DNA from: Bradyrhizobiaceae bacterium PARB1
GTDB lineage: Bacteria > Pseudomonadota > Alphaproteobacteria > Rhizobiales > Xanthobacteraceae
Direction: 5' to 3'
Length of the DNA: 64,000 nt
NCBI GenBank assembly: GCA_002256345.1
Contig: NKIY01000006.1
Span: 248,001-312,000, forward strand
Numbering within the stretch: position 1 is the stretch's first letter; each line of letters opens with the position of its first letter. Both the position numbers and the translations under genes were made by a program. Under the pieces are notes generated by a model. That model was not told the origin of the DNA. It worked only from the letters and a program-made list of their open reading frames with translations, and did not search any database. Shown piece by piece: positions 43,298-52,495 of this stretch.

Positions 43298-44892
43298 CCG
43301 CGGCCAGCCCCGCAAGCAGCCAGGTCATCGGGGCCGGTCCGGTCTCGACCGGCGGCGTGTCGCTGCATCCGCTGTTCGCGGTCGGGGCCGTCCTTCTCGG
43401 TGCGCTGCTGTCCAATGTGGATACCCGCCTGTTTTCGCTCGGTCTGCCCGATCTTCGCGGCGGCCTGTCGCTGAGTTTCGACGAGGGAGCATGGCTCTCT
43501 ACTGCCGGCACCGCGTCGCAGATATTCATTGCGCCCGCAGTAGCCTGGCTGGCGACGGTGTTCGGCCTGCGCCGCGTCCTCGGCATCCCCGCGCTGGTCT
43601 ATGCCGGGCTCTCGCTGCTGATCCCGCTGCTGCGCGATTACAATGTCCTGCTCGTCGCACACATCATCCATGGCCTGCTGCTCGGCACCTTCGTTCCTGC
43701 GACGCTGCTCATCATCTTCCGCAACCTGCCGATGAAGTGGTGGCTGCCGGCGATCGCCATCTACGCCATTCGTGTCGGTTTCACGCTGAATGCAGGTGTC
43801 TCGCTGACCGGCTTTTACATCGAGCATCTCGGCTGGCAGTGGATTTACTGGCAGGATGTGATCATCGCGCCGCTGCTCGCTCTGTTCGTCTATCTCGGAA
43901 CGCCGCGGGAGCCGATCAACACCTTTGTACTTCGTGAGGCGGATTGGGGCGGCATGCTGCTGTTCGGCTCCGGCGTGGCCATGATCTATGCGGGTCTCGA
44001 TCAGGGCAACCGGCTGGACTGGTTCGGATCGGGAACGATCGTCGCCCTGATCGGAGGAGGCGTGGCGCTCGTCGTCTGCTTCTTTATCAACGAAACACTG
44101 GTGAGGCGGCCCTGGGCTCATGCCGAAGTAATACTGTCGCGCAATATCGGCCTCGCACTTCTGACCATCCTGCTCTATTCGATGACGAGCCTGTCCAATT
44201 CGTCGCTTGCGCCGAATTTCCTGACCACCATCGCGCAGCTCAAACCGGTTCAATCCGGTGCGCTGTTTCTGCTGTGCGGCGTCGTCCCGATGATCGTGTT
44301 GCTTCCGCTGTCGATCTATCTGATCCGTCGCTATGACGTGAAGCTCACCCTGATCATCGGTCTCGCTGCTTTTGCAGCCGCGGCGTTTCTTGGAACGATG
44401 TTGACCTCGGTCTGGTCGCTGTCCGACTTCATTCCGATTGTCCTGCTACAATCGCTCGGGCAATCCTTCACGCTGCTGCCGATCATCATCATTGCCCTGT
44501 CCAATTCCGATCCGACCCGGGCAACGGCCTTTGCAGCCTATATCCAGATGATGCGCCTCGGCGGTGCCGAAATCGGAATCGCGCTGATGGCGACCTGGCT
44601 GCGCGTGCGCGAACAGGTCCACTCCAACCTGCTCGGACTTCATGTCGCCAGCGGCGATGCGGATGTGTCGGGATTGCTTGCCAAGCTCAATGCCCTGTTC
44701 GGGCATCACGGCGAAGGTCTCGCTTTGGCGCGCAGCGTGGGAACGCTTTCGAGCATGGTGCAGCGGCAGGCCAACACACTGGCCTATATCGACGGGTTCT
44801 GGCTGACCTTCTGGTTCGCGATTGCCGGGCTTCTCTGCGTGTCGTTGATCGGGCAAGCGCCCGTGGGACCGTTCACGCCACGCCGGCCCTGA
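43294..44892 (+). CDS. EmrB-like MFS exporter (DHA2, 14 TM)
   Basis: 532 residues. Fourteen membrane helices are predicted. It starts VDTRLFSLGLPDLRGGLSLSFDEGAWLSTAGTASQIF, typical of EmrB-type exporters paired with HlyD proteins. A periplasmic loop of about 50 residues precedes the last helix. The partner gene overlaps by four bases, so the two form an EmrAB-like pump for hydrophobic compounds. No outer-membrane channel or regulator is adjacent. Confidence 0.9.
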   Translation: MTAASPASSQVIGAGPVSTGGVSLHPLFAVGAVLLGALLSNVDTRLFSLGLPDLRGGLSLSFDEGAWLSTAGTASQIFIAPAVAWLATVFGLRRVLGIPALVYAGLSLLIPLLRDYNVLLVAHIIHGLLLGTFVPATLLIIFRNLPMKWWLPAIAIYAIRVGFTLNAGVSLTGFYIEHLGWQWIYWQDVIIAPLLALFVYLGTPREPINTFVLREADWGGMLLFGSGVAMIYAGLDQGNRLDWFGSGTIVALIGGGVALVVCFFINETLVRRPWAHAEVILSRNIGLALLTILLYSMTSLSNSSLAPNFLTTIAQLKPVQSGALFLLCGVVPMIVLLPLSIYLIRRYDVKLTLIIGLAAFAAAAFLGTMLTSVWSLSDFIPIVLLQSLGQSFTLLPIIIIALSNSDPTRATAFAAYIQMMRLGGAEIGIALMATWLRVREQVHSNLLGLHVASGDADVSGLLAKLNALFGHHGEGLALARSVGTLSSMVQRQANTLAYIDGFWLTFWFAIAGLLCVSLIGQAPVGPFTPRRP

Positions 44893-45054
44893 CCACGTCT
44901 GTCGGCCTGATGGCGGCTTTGGCACCGTCTTGATCCAGAGCAATATTCCGGCCGGCGCGATGGCATAAAAGTCAATTGCGCGGGGGTGGTAGCCATGGTG
45001 TAACCGGCCCCGGATGTCGATTAGATCGACTCGAAGGTACGTCGGAACCCATTG

Positions 45055-46161
45055 ATGGCCTTATGGTTTGTGTTCGCTCTGATGACCGCCGCGGCGACTT
45101 TCGCCGTGCTGTGGCCGCTTGGCCGGAAGGGCGCGGCGACGGGGGGCACGGAAGTTGCCGTCTATAAGGACCAGCTCGCCGAGGTCGGGCGCGACGCGGC
45201 GGCCGGGCTGATCGGGCCTGCCGAGGCCGAAGCCGCGCGCGTCGAGATCGGCCGCCGGCTGCTGGCCGCTGCGGATACGGATGGCAAGAGCGGGACGGGC
45301 AACGCGCCGCGCATGCGCAAGGCGGTGTCGTTGGTCGCGCTGATTGGACTGCCGCTGATTGCCGTCGGCGTGTATCTGCCGCTCGGCTCGCCGCAATTGC
45401 CGGACATGCCGCTGGCCGCGCGCCAGCAGACGCCGGGCCCCAATCAATCTGTTCTCAGTCTGATCGCGCAGGTCGAGGCGCATCTCGAAAAGAATCCCAC
45501 CGATGCACGCGGCTGGACCGTGCTGGCACCGGTGCTGGTGCGGATCGGCCGGCACGACGATGCCGTGCGGGCCTATCGCAACATCATCACCTTTGGCGGC
45601 GACAGCGCTGCGCATCGTGCCGATCTCGGCGAGGCGCTGACCATGGCCGCCAATGGCGTGATCACCGCCGACGCCAAGGCAGAATTCGATCGTGCCGTCG
45701 CGCAGGATGCCGATGAGGTGAAGGCACGCTATTTCCTCGGCCTCGCCGCCGAGCAGGACGGCCGCAGTGCCGATGCCGCGACGATCTGGCGCGGGATGCT
45801 CGAAAAGGGCCCGGCAGATGCGCCGTGGCGTCCCGTGGTGAGCGCGGCTTTGGCGCGGGTCGGCGGCAAGGGGCCGGACTTGCTGGCATTGCCGCAGGAA
45901 ACCGTCGCTGCGGCGCAGGACATGAATGCCGAGGATCGCAATGCGATGATCCAGGGCATGGTCGATCGTCTCGCGACGCGCCTCAAGCAGGACGGCAGCG
46001 ATGTCGAGGGATGGCTGCGTCTGGTGCGCGCCTATCTCGTGCTCGGCGACCGCGACAAGGCGAAGAATGCATTGGCCGATGCGCGGCAGGCTGTCGGCAG
46101 CGACGCCGAGCGGCTGCGCAAGCTGAATGACGGTCTTAAAGATTCCGGACTGGATGGATAG
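45055..46161 (+). CDS. ccmI: Cytochrome c-type biogenesis protein CcmI (CycH)
   Basis: 368 residues from the ATG at 45055 (a TTG at 45052 is adjacent). N-terminal helix LWFVFALMTAAATFAVLW, a cytoplasmic leucine-zipper-like loop (YKDQLAEVGRDAAAGLIGPAEAEAARVEIGRRLLAA), a second helix (VSLVALIGLPLIAVGVYLPLG) and a periplasmic TPR domain (DARGWTVLAPVLVRIGRHDDAVRAYRNII). CcmI holds apocytochrome c for haem ligation. It is the first gene of ccmIEFH, the cycHJKL order known in Bradyrhizobium. Confidence 0.92.
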   Translation: MALWFVFALMTAAATFAVLWPLGRKGAATGGTEVAVYKDQLAEVGRDAAAGLIGPAEAEAARVEIGRRLLAAADTDGKSGTGNAPRMRKAVSLVALIGLPLIAVGVYLPLGSPQLPDMPLAARQQTPGPNQSVLSLIAQVEAHLEKNPTDARGWTVLAPVLVRIGRHDDAVRAYRNIITFGGDSAAHRADLGEALTMAANGVITADAKAEFDRAVAQDADEVKARYFLGLAAEQDGRSADAATIWRGMLEKGPADAPWRPVVSAALARVGGKGPDLLALPQETVAAAQDMNAEDRNAMIQGMVDRLATRLKQDGSDVEGWLRLVRAYLVLGDRDKAKNALADARQAVGSDAERLRKLNDGLKDSGLDG

Positions 46162-46167
46162 TTCGCG

Positions 46168-46662
46168 ATGACACGCAAGCAGCGACGATTGACGATGATA
46201 GGCGGTGCGCTGGCGATCCTGGCGATCGCGGCCGGGCTCGTGCTGAATGCGCTGCGTGACTCCATTGTGTTCTTCTCCACGCCGACCATGGCGGCAGAGA
46301 AGCAGATTCCGGCCGGCAAGCGTTTTCGTCTCGGCGGCATGGTCGAGCAAGGCTCATTGCAGCGCGGCGACAATCTCGCCGTGAGCTTCAAGGTCTCCGA
46401 CGGCGGCGCGACGCTCCCGGTGAACTACAAGGGCATTCTTCCCGATCTGTTCCGTGAGGGGCAGGGCGTGGTCGCCGAAGGTTCGCTCGACGCCAATGGC
46501 GTGTTCAAGGCCGACACCGTGCTCGCCAAGCATGACGAGACCTATATGCCGAAAGAAGTGGCCGATGCGCTGAAGAAGCAAGGCCGCTGGAAGGAAGGCG
46601 AGGGCGGCAAGCCGGTGGTCTCGCAAGATACTACAAGTGCCAAGCCGAGCATGACTCAATGA
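46168..46662 (+). CDS. ccmE: Haem chaperone CcmE (CycJ)
   Basis: 164 residues. Signal anchor [22 protein letters not shown], then the OB-fold domain. The haem-binding His and following Tyr are in [26 protein letters not shown] and [21 protein letters not shown] are family signatures. CcmE carries haem covalently from CcmC to CcmF in the periplasm. Spaced six bases after ccmI and overlapping ccmF by four bases. Confidence 0.95.
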   Translation: MTRKQRRLTMIGGALAILAIAAGLVLNALRDSIVFFSTPTMAAEKQIPAGKRFRLGGMVEQGSLQRGDNLAVSFKVSDGGATLPVNYKGILPDLFREGQGVVAEGSLDANGVFKADTVLAKHDETYMPKEVADALKKQGRWKEGEGGKPVVSQDTTSAKPSMTQ

Positions 46663-48641
46663 TTGCTGAAGCGGGACATTATGCGCTGATTCTCGCGCTC
46701 GCGCTGGCGCTGATCCAGTCGACGGTGCCGATGGCGGGTGCGCGGCTGCGCGACACCGCGCTGATGAATGTGGCGCGCTCGACGGCGCTGGCGCAGTTTC
46801 TGTTTTGCGGTCTGTCGTTCCTCGCGTTGACGACGCTCTATGTCGCGTCGGATTTCTCCGTCGCCAATGTGTTCGAGAATTCGCACTCCGCAAAACCGCT
46901 GCTCTACAAGATCACCGGTGTATGGGGTAACCACGAAGGCTCGATGCTGCTCTGGGTGTCGATCCTCGCCTTCTTCGGCGCGCTGGTCGCGGCCTTCGGC
47001 AATAATTTGCCACTGTCGCTGCGCGCCCATGTGCTGGCGGTGCAGGGCTGGATCGCTGCAGCTTTCTATCTGTTCATCCTCGCGACCTCGAATCCGTTCG
47101 CGCGCCTTGCACAGGCGCCGCTCGAGGGACGCGATCTCAATCCGGTGCTGCAGGATATCGGCCTCGCGGTGCATCCGCCGATGCTCTATCTCGGCTATGT
47201 CGGCTTCTCCATCTCGTTCTCCTTCGCCGTCGCCGCGCTGATCGAAGGCCGCATCGACGCGGCCTGGGCGCGCTGGGTGCGGCCATGGACCCTCGTGGCG
47301 TGGATCTTCCTCACCCTTGGCATCGCCATGGGCTCGTACTGGGCCTATTACGAACTCGGCTGGGGCGGCTGGTGGTTCTGGGATCCCGTCGAGAACGCCT
47401 CGCTGATGCCGTGGCTGTCCGGCACCGCGCTGCTGCATTCCGCCATCGTGATGGAGAAGCGCAATGCGCTGAAGGTCTGGACCGTGCTGCTTGCGATCCT
47501 CACTTTCTCGCTGTCATTGCTCGGCACATTCCTGGTGCGCTCCGGCGTGCTGACCTCGGTGCATGCCTTCGCCACCGATCCGTCGCGCGGCGTGTTCATC
47601 CTGGTCATTCTCTGCCTGTTCATCGGCGGCAGCCTGACGCTGTATCTGTGGCGGGCCTCGTCGCTGAAGCAGGGCGGGCTGTTCGCACCGATCTCGCGCG
47701 AAGGCGCGCTGGTGCTGAACAATCTGTTCCTCACCACGGCCTGCGCCACCGTCTTTGTCGGCACGCTGTATCCGCTGGCGCTCGAAATGCTGACCGGTGA
47801 CAAGATCTCCGTCGGCGCGCCGTTCTTCAATCTCACCTTCGGCCCGCTGTTCGTGCCGCTGCTGCTGGCCGTGCCGTTCGGCCCGCTGCTGGCCTGGAAG
47901 CGCGGCGATCTCCGCGGCGTCGCGCAGCGGCTGCTGGCCGCCGGCATCGCGGCACTGCTCGCCATCGCGCTGGTCTGGGCCTGGACATCTGGCGGCGCGG
48001 CGCTGGCGCCGCTGGCGATCGGGCTTGCGGTGTTCGTGATCGCCGGCGTGGTCGTCGATATCGCCGAGCGCATCATGCTGTTTCGGCTGCCTTTTGCCGT
48101 CTCGTTGCGGCGTGCGGTCGGTCTGCCGCGCGCGGCCTGGGGCACGGCTTTCGCCCATGCCGGGCTCGGCGTCGCGCTGATCGGCATTGTCTGCGAAAGC
48201 ACATGGAATACCGAATTCATCGGTACGCTGAAGCCGAACGATGTGGCGAAGCTTGCCGGCTATGAGCTGACGCTGAAGGACATTACCCAGCGGCAGGGGC
48301 CGAATTATCGCGAGAGCGTGGCGCGTTTCCGTATTACCCGAGGCGGCGACGAGATCGGTGAGATGGTGCCGTCGAAGCGGAATTTCTCCGCACGGCAGAC
48401 ATCGACCACCGAGGCAGCCTTGCTGTCGCGGGGCGCCAGCCAGCTCTATATCTCGCTTGGCGACGATACCACGACCGGCGCCGTCGCCGTGCGCATGTAT
48501 CACAAGCCGATGGTGTTGATGATCTGGTGGGGGCCGGTGCTGATGGCGCTGGGCGGAGTGTTGTCGCTGTCCGATCGTCGCCTGCGCGTAGGCGCGCCGA
48601 AGCCGGCCAAGGCAGCGCGCGCGCTGCAGCCGGCGGAGTAG
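46659..48641 (+). CDS. ccmF: Haem lyase CcmF (CycK)
   Basis: 660 residues, about 15 membrane helices. The tryptophan-rich WWD domain is [18 protein letters not shown]. Periplasmic histidines that would ligate haem are in [10 protein letters not shown] and [10 protein letters not shown]. CcmF takes haem from holo-CcmE and attaches it to apocytochrome with CcmH and CcmI. The ATG at 46659 overlaps the ccmE stop. The length is normal. Confidence 0.96.
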   Translation: MIAEAGHYALILALALALIQSTVPMAGARLRDTALMNVARSTALAQFLFCGLSFLALTTLYVASDFSVANVFENSHSAKPLLYKITGVWGNHEGSMLLWVSILAFFGALVAAFGNNLPLSLRAHVLAVQGWIAAAFYLFILATSNPFARLAQAPLEGRDLNPVLQDIGLAVHPPMLYLGYVGFSISFSFAVAALIEGRIDAAWARWVRPWTLVAWIFLTLGIAMGSYWAYYELGWGGWWFWDPVENASLMPWLSGTALLHSAIVMEKRNALKVWTVLLAILTFSLSLLGTFLVRSGVLTSVHAFATDPSRGVFILVILCLFIGGSLTLYLWRASSLKQGGLFAPISREGALVLNNLFLTTACATVFVGTLYPLALEMLTGDKISVGAPFFNLTFGPLFVPLLLAVPFGPLLAWKRGDLRGVAQRLLAAGIAALLAIALVWAWTSGGAALAPLAIGLAVFVIAGVVVDIAERIMLFRLPFAVSLRRAVGLPRAAWGTAFAHAGLGVALIGIVCESTWNTEFIGTLKPNDVAKLAGYELTLKDITQRQGPNYRESVARFRITRGGDEIGEMVPSKRNFSARQTSTTEAALLSRGASQLYISLGDDTTTGAVAVRMYHKPMVLMIWWGPVLMALGGVLSLSDRRLRVGAPKPAKAARALQPAE

Positions 48642-48645
48642 GGCG

Positions 48646-49128
48646 ATGCGCAGGTTCGCGCTCTGTCTGTTGGCCTTTGCAGTGCTGGCCGCGTCGCCGG
48701 CTTTCGCGGTGCAGCCTGACGAGATCATGCCGAACCCCGCAAATGAAGCGCGGGCGCGCAACCTCTCGAAAGAACTGCGCTGCATGGTCTGCCAGAATCA
48801 GTCCATCGACGATTCCGACGCGCCGCTGGCGCGCGACCTGCGTCTGCTGGTGCGCGAGCGCATCGCCACCGGTGAGAGCGACAAGCAAGTCCTGGATTTC
48901 CTTGTCGCGCGTTACGGCGAATTCGTGCTGCTGAAGCCGCGGTTCGAGCCACATACGCTGCTGCTGTGGCTGCTGACGCCGCTGGTGCTGATCGGCGGGG
49001 CCGCAGCCCTGTGGTGGCACAATCGACGGCGCAACAGAGGCTCTGACAGCAATGCTGCCATGAAGCTCTCGGCTGACGAAGAAGCCCGTATCGAGCAACT
49101 GCTGCAGGCTCACGACAAGCCGAACTAA
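48646..49128 (+). CDS. ccmH: Thiol reductase-like CcmH (CycL)
   Basis: 160 residues with a signal peptide (FALCLLAFAVLAASPAFA). The redox site is LRCMVCQNQSIDDSDAPLARDLR (CxxC in RCMVC). One C-terminal helix (LLWLLTPLVLIGGAAALWW) anchors the protein in the inner membrane. It reduces the CxxCH motif of apocytochrome for haem ligation. It closes the ccm operon, two bases of spacing after ccmF being typical. Confidence 0.95.
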   Translation: MRRFALCLLAFAVLAASPAFAVQPDEIMPNPANEARARNLSKELRCMVCQNQSIDDSDAPLARDLRLLVRERIATGESDKQVLDFLVARYGEFVLLKPRFEPHTLLLWLLTPLVLIGGAAALWWHNRRRNRGSDSNAAMKLSADEEARIEQLLQAHDKPN

Positions 49129-49147
49129 GCACGTCGCTGAGGCGGTT

Positions 49148-49828
49148 CTAGGCCTGCGACAGCACGGCCTGAATGTTTCGCCCGGTTCGCTCGATATGTT
49201 CACGCAGAATTCTGGTGGCGTCGCGCGTCCGCCGTTCGATCACAGCATGGGCCATCGCCGTATGTTCCGCCGGGACGTCGCGATCGGGCTGATGCTTCTT
49301 CAGGAAAATGCGGCGATAGCGATCGCTCTGGTCGTGCAGTGTCGCGCAGAACTGGCGTAGCAACGGCATCCCGCAGGCCGAGATCAGCTCGGCATGAAAG
49401 GCGCGATGGGCGACTTCCCAGGCTTCCTGCTCAGTCACCGAGCGCGACCCGCGCTTGCAGCGGCTGAGTTGATGCAGCGTTGCCAGCACCCGGCCTTCCC
49501 AGGCGACATCGCCATGCTCGATGGCTTCCTTGATCGCCAGTCCTTCCAGCTCCACGCGCAGCCGGATGATCTCCGTCAGGTTGTCCGCCGACACCGGCGT
49601 CACGCGATAGCCGCGCTGATCGATCAGCGCGACCAGACCGTCATTTTCCAGCCGGCACAGCGCCTCGCGCAGCGGACTGAGGCTGACACCGAACGCAGTC
49701 CGCAGCCGGTCGAGATTGAGCTTGGTGCCGGGCATCAGCTCGCCGCGCATAATCGCGTCGCGCAGGCGCGCGACAAGGGTGGTGGACAGCGTGGTTGGAG
49801 CTGGAATGGCGGTGGGCGCGTTGCTCAT
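49148..49828 (-). CDS. GntR-family regulator (FCD type)
   Basis: 226 residues from the ATG at 49828 (MSNAPTAIP); a longer frame to 49888 overlaps the adjacent gene's end. The winged helix is TTLVARLRDAIMRGELMPGTKLNLDRLRTAFGVSLSPLREALCRLENDGLV, followed by the FCD effector domain with metal-ligand-type residues in RLRVELEGLAI and HRAFHAELISACG and LHDQSDRYRR. It lies just after the amidohydrolase gene on the same strand and probably controls the cassette 49836-52301. Confidence 0.92.
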   Translation of the reverse strand: MSNAPTAIPAPTTLSTTLVARLRDAIMRGELMPGTKLNLDRLRTAFGVSLSPLREALCRLENDGLVALIDQRGYRVTPVSADNLTEIIRLRVELEGLAIKEAIEHGDVAWEGRVLATLHQLSRCKRGSRSVTEQEAWEVAHRAFHAELISACGMPLLRQFCATLHDQSDRYRRIFLKKHQPDRDVPAEHTAMAHAVIERRTRDATRILREHIERTGRNIQAVLSQA

Positions 49829-49835
49829 GGTCTGT

Positions 49836-50735
49836 TCACGTGATCGGATCGAAACCGTAGAGTGAAGCCGGATTGTCCACCAGCGCAAGTTTTTGCGAGC
49901 GGGCGTCGGGAAGCCAGTGCGGAATCAGATCCACCAGATCGCCATCATTGGGCATCGCCACCGGACAGATGGGATGGGGCCAGTTGCTGCCCCACAGGAT
50001 GCGATCGGGGCGCAGTTCCACCACCCTCGCAATCATGGGCAGCATGTCGCGATGCGGATAGGGCTCGGAGGAGAGCCGGTACAGACTTGCGAGCTTGATC
50101 CAGCAGCGATCGGTGTCCAACAGGCGCAGCAGCGTGCGGAACGGCCCGGAATCGACGCCTTCCGCAGCGCTGATACGCGCCAGGTGATCGAGCACGAACG
50201 GGCTGCGCGTCGCCTGTAGTTGCGGCGCGACATGGACCAGCTCAGTCGCCTTGTTGAAGTGCAGCACGAGATGCCAACCGAAATCGAAGGTCTCGTCAGA
50301 TAGGCGCTGCAGATGCGCAAATGAGGCGCCGCCGCTGACCACCGTGGACATGCGGCAGCCGCGCATGCCGCGGCGATGCATATCCTCAAGTTCGCTGTGG
50401 GGCAGGCCCGACGGGATGACGGCGACACCGCGCAGCCGCGACGGATTGCGGTCGAGCGCGACGAGGGTGGCCCGGTTGTCGGTGCCATGGGCGCCGCCAT
50501 GGACGATCACCGCACGATCGATGTTGAGCACCGCATGCAACTGCATGAGATCGTCATAGGTGCAATCTTCCGGCGTATAGCTGCGCTGCTCGCTGAACGG
50601 AAATTCCGCTTGCGGTCCAAAGACGTGAACATGGGTGTCGCAGGCCCCCGGCGGCATCGCGAATGCCGGGCGCTTGGGATGGCGATCCGGGCCGGGGCAG
50701 GGTTTCGGCGGCGTGCCGGGCATGTGTGAAGTCAT
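49836..50735 (-). CDS. Amidohydrolase related to 2-pyrone-4,6-dicarboxylate lactonase (LigI-like)
   Basis: 299 residues. The metal-binding HxH is in ACDTHVHVFGP; others are LVLHFNKA, FVLDHLAR and RILWGSNWPHP. The fold is the TIM-barrel amidohydrolase of COG3618 (LigI-like). The C-terminal catalytic Asp of LigI-type enzymes (GTDWPH) is Asn here (GSNWPH), seen also, from memory, in other relatives. It may hydrolyse a lactone or similar ring product. The gene is divergent from the Bug-type binding protein gene. Confidence 0.83.
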   Translation of the reverse strand: MTSHMPGTPPKPCPGPDRHPKRPAFAMPPGACDTHVHVFGPQAEFPFSEQRSYTPEDCTYDDLMQLHAVLNIDRAVIVHGGAHGTDNRATLVALDRNPSRLRGVAVIPSGLPHSELEDMHRRGMRGCRMSTVVSGGASFAHLQRLSDETFDFGWHLVLHFNKATELVHVAPQLQATRSPFVLDHLARISAAEGVDSGPFRTLLRLLDTDRCWIKLASLYRLSSEPYPHRDMLPMIARVVELRPDRILWGSNWPHPICPVAMPNDGDLVDLIPHWLPDARSQKLALVDNPASLYGFDPIT

Positions 50736-50760
50736 CGTCGCGTCCTCCGCAGGCCGGTCG

Positions 50761-50780
50761 ACTGTCCTTGGATGGACAGT
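50761..50780. promoter_or_regulatory. Palindrome in the divergent promoter region of the catabolic cassette
   Basis: ACTGTCC (50761-50767) and GGACAGT (50774-50780) form perfect 7-bp arms around a 6-base centre. It lies between the leftward amidohydrolase and the rightward Bug-type gene, 25 bases from the former's start, the best candidate operator for the cassette's GntR regulator. Confidence 0.4.
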
Positions 50781-50869
50781 ACGGGATGACGGCCGATTTG
50801 ACGGCGGACCCCAGTAGTGTCAACATAAAATCGACGAAACAAAAAAAATCGATTATCTGGGAGGAAGGC

Positions 50870-51841
50870 GTGAAGCATCTGATTTCTGCATGTGCGGCGC
50901 TGGCGATGGCGTTCCTGGTGGGACAGACGGCGCATGCAGCCGGGTTTCCCGACCGCGGTGTCAAGATCGTCGTGCCGTTTCCGGCGGGCGGTTCGAACGA
51001 CGTGGTGGCGCGGCTGTTGGGAACCAAGTTGTCCGAGATGTGGGGCCAGCCGGTGGTGATCGACAATCGGGCGGGCGGGGGCGGCAATATCGGTGCGGAA
51101 GCCGTGGCACGCTCGCCTGCCGATGGCTACACCTTGCTCTTGGCTGCACCAGGACCGCTGGCGGTCAATCAATCGCTTTATGCGCAGCTCTCGTTCAATC
51201 CAGAGCAGGATTTCACACCGGTTGCGTTGATCGCCTCGGTCCCGATCGTGCTGGCGGTCAATCCGGCCGTGAAGGCCAAGACAGTGGCCGAGTTGATCGC
51301 GCTCGCCAAGGCGTCGCCGGGCAAGCTCAATTTCGGATCGTCGGGTCTTGGCTCGACCAATCATCTCGCGGGCGAGCTGCTGAAGGCCCGCGCCAATATC
51401 GAGATCGTTCACGTGCCGTATCGTGGCGCGGCGCCGGCGATGAACGATCTGATCGGCGGCCAGATCCCGATCCTGTTCGACAACATGCCCGCGGTGCGAC
51501 CGCAGGTTCAGGGCAATACGATCCGCGCGCTGGCAGTGGCAGGCGCGACGCGCTCGCCGCTGTTTCCGGAACTGCCAACCATGGCCGAGGCGGGGGTTGC
51601 GAATTTCGAGGCATCGTCATGGTTCGGTCTCGTCGCACCGGCGAAGATGCCGCCGGATGTGACGAAGACGTTGATCGATAGCGTGACAAAGGTGTTGAAG
51701 GATCCGGATACGGTGAAGCGGCTCGCCGATGTTGGTGCCGAACCCGGAACCCTGTCCGGCGATGCTTTTGGTGCATTCTTGCGCACCGAGGCGACGAAGT
51801 GGGGGCAAGTGGTGAAGACAGCCGGCGCCAAGGTCGACTAG
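50870..51841 (+). CDS. Bug/TctC-family periplasmic tricarboxylate-type binding protein
   Basis: 323 residues from a GTG at 50870 with GGGAGGAAGG directly upstream. Signal peptide LISACAALAMAFLVGQTAHA. Family signatures: IVVPFPAGGSNDVVARLL, QPVVIDNRAGGGGNIGAEAVARSPADGYTLL, and DNMPAVRPQVQ. It binds a carboxylate in the periplasm. No TctA/TctB membrane genes are adjacent, so it may serve a transporter elsewhere or act as a sensor. Upstream is A-rich sequence. Confidence 0.92.
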   Translation: MKHLISACAALAMAFLVGQTAHAAGFPDRGVKIVVPFPAGGSNDVVARLLGTKLSEMWGQPVVIDNRAGGGGNIGAEAVARSPADGYTLLLAAPGPLAVNQSLYAQLSFNPEQDFTPVALIASVPIVLAVNPAVKAKTVAELIALAKASPGKLNFGSSGLGSTNHLAGELLKARANIEIVHVPYRGAAPAMNDLIGGQIPILFDNMPAVRPQVQGNTIRALAVAGATRSPLFPELPTMAEAGVANFEASSWFGLVAPAKMPPDVTKTLIDSVTKVLKDPDTVKRLADVGAEPGTLSGDAFGAFLRTEATKWGQVVKTAGAKVD

Positions 51842-51908
51842 CGAGAGCGCTTTCCAGGATGATGCGTGGCCGCCGCCACGTGGTAACATGATTGAAGATA
51901 GGAACGAG

Positions 51909-52301
51909 ATGACAAAGACCGACGCCAAGCTCGACGAATTGAAGTCCCGCTACGAGACAATGATCGGCTTCACACCGCCGAAAATCGCAAAACGACTTGA
52001 GCTGGGCATGCGAGTCGATCCCGAACTGGTGACGGCGCTCGAGGACTGGCGGATTGCTGCGTTGACACCGGCAGCACTCGACCAGAAGACCGTGCAACTG
52101 ATGTCGTTTGCGATCCTGCTGGTGCAAACGTCGGAAGCTGCAGCCAATCACGCCAAGGCTGCGATCAAGGCCGGCGCGACTCTCGAGGAATTGCATGCCA
52201 GTGCCGGAATCGCCGCGCTGTTCCGCGGCGTCGCCGCCTTCAATATGGCCGGCGAGATACTTGCCGGCTTGTTTCCGGATACGATGAAGATGGATCGCTG
52301 A
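51909..52301 (+). CDS. Carboxymuconolactone decarboxylase (CMD/AhpD-like) family protein
   Basis: 130 residues from the ATG at 51909, with AGGAACGAG directly upstream (51888 is an alternative). The helical AhpD-like core is visible (ALDQKTVQLMSFAILLVQTSEAAANHAKAAIKAGATLEELHASAGIAALFRGVAAF). The His of the active-site region is present (NHAKAA) but both cysteines of the AhpD CxxC are absent, so peroxidase-type redox chemistry is unlikely. It resembles the gamma-CMD family, where no cysteines are needed. Last gene of the cassette. Confidence 0.82.
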   Translation: MTKTDAKLDELKSRYETMIGFTPPKIAKRLELGMRVDPELVTALEDWRIAALTPAALDQKTVQLMSFAILLVQTSEAAANHAKAAIKAGATLEELHASAGIAALFRGVAAFNMAGEILAGLFPDTMKMDR

Positions 52302-52495
52302 TCGCAGAGATCTCGCGGCAGAATTCCGAACCAAGGGGCTAAGTCCTGTGATTTGGCCCGCGTCACCCCGCCACACCCATCCCCGCCAAATTACAAAACC
52401 TTAATCCCCCTGCCAGCGGGCGGTAATGTTCGCTCGTTCATCTTCGGATCACACAAGGCGCCTTGCCCCCCGCGCCGTGCTCTGGAGATTTCTCG

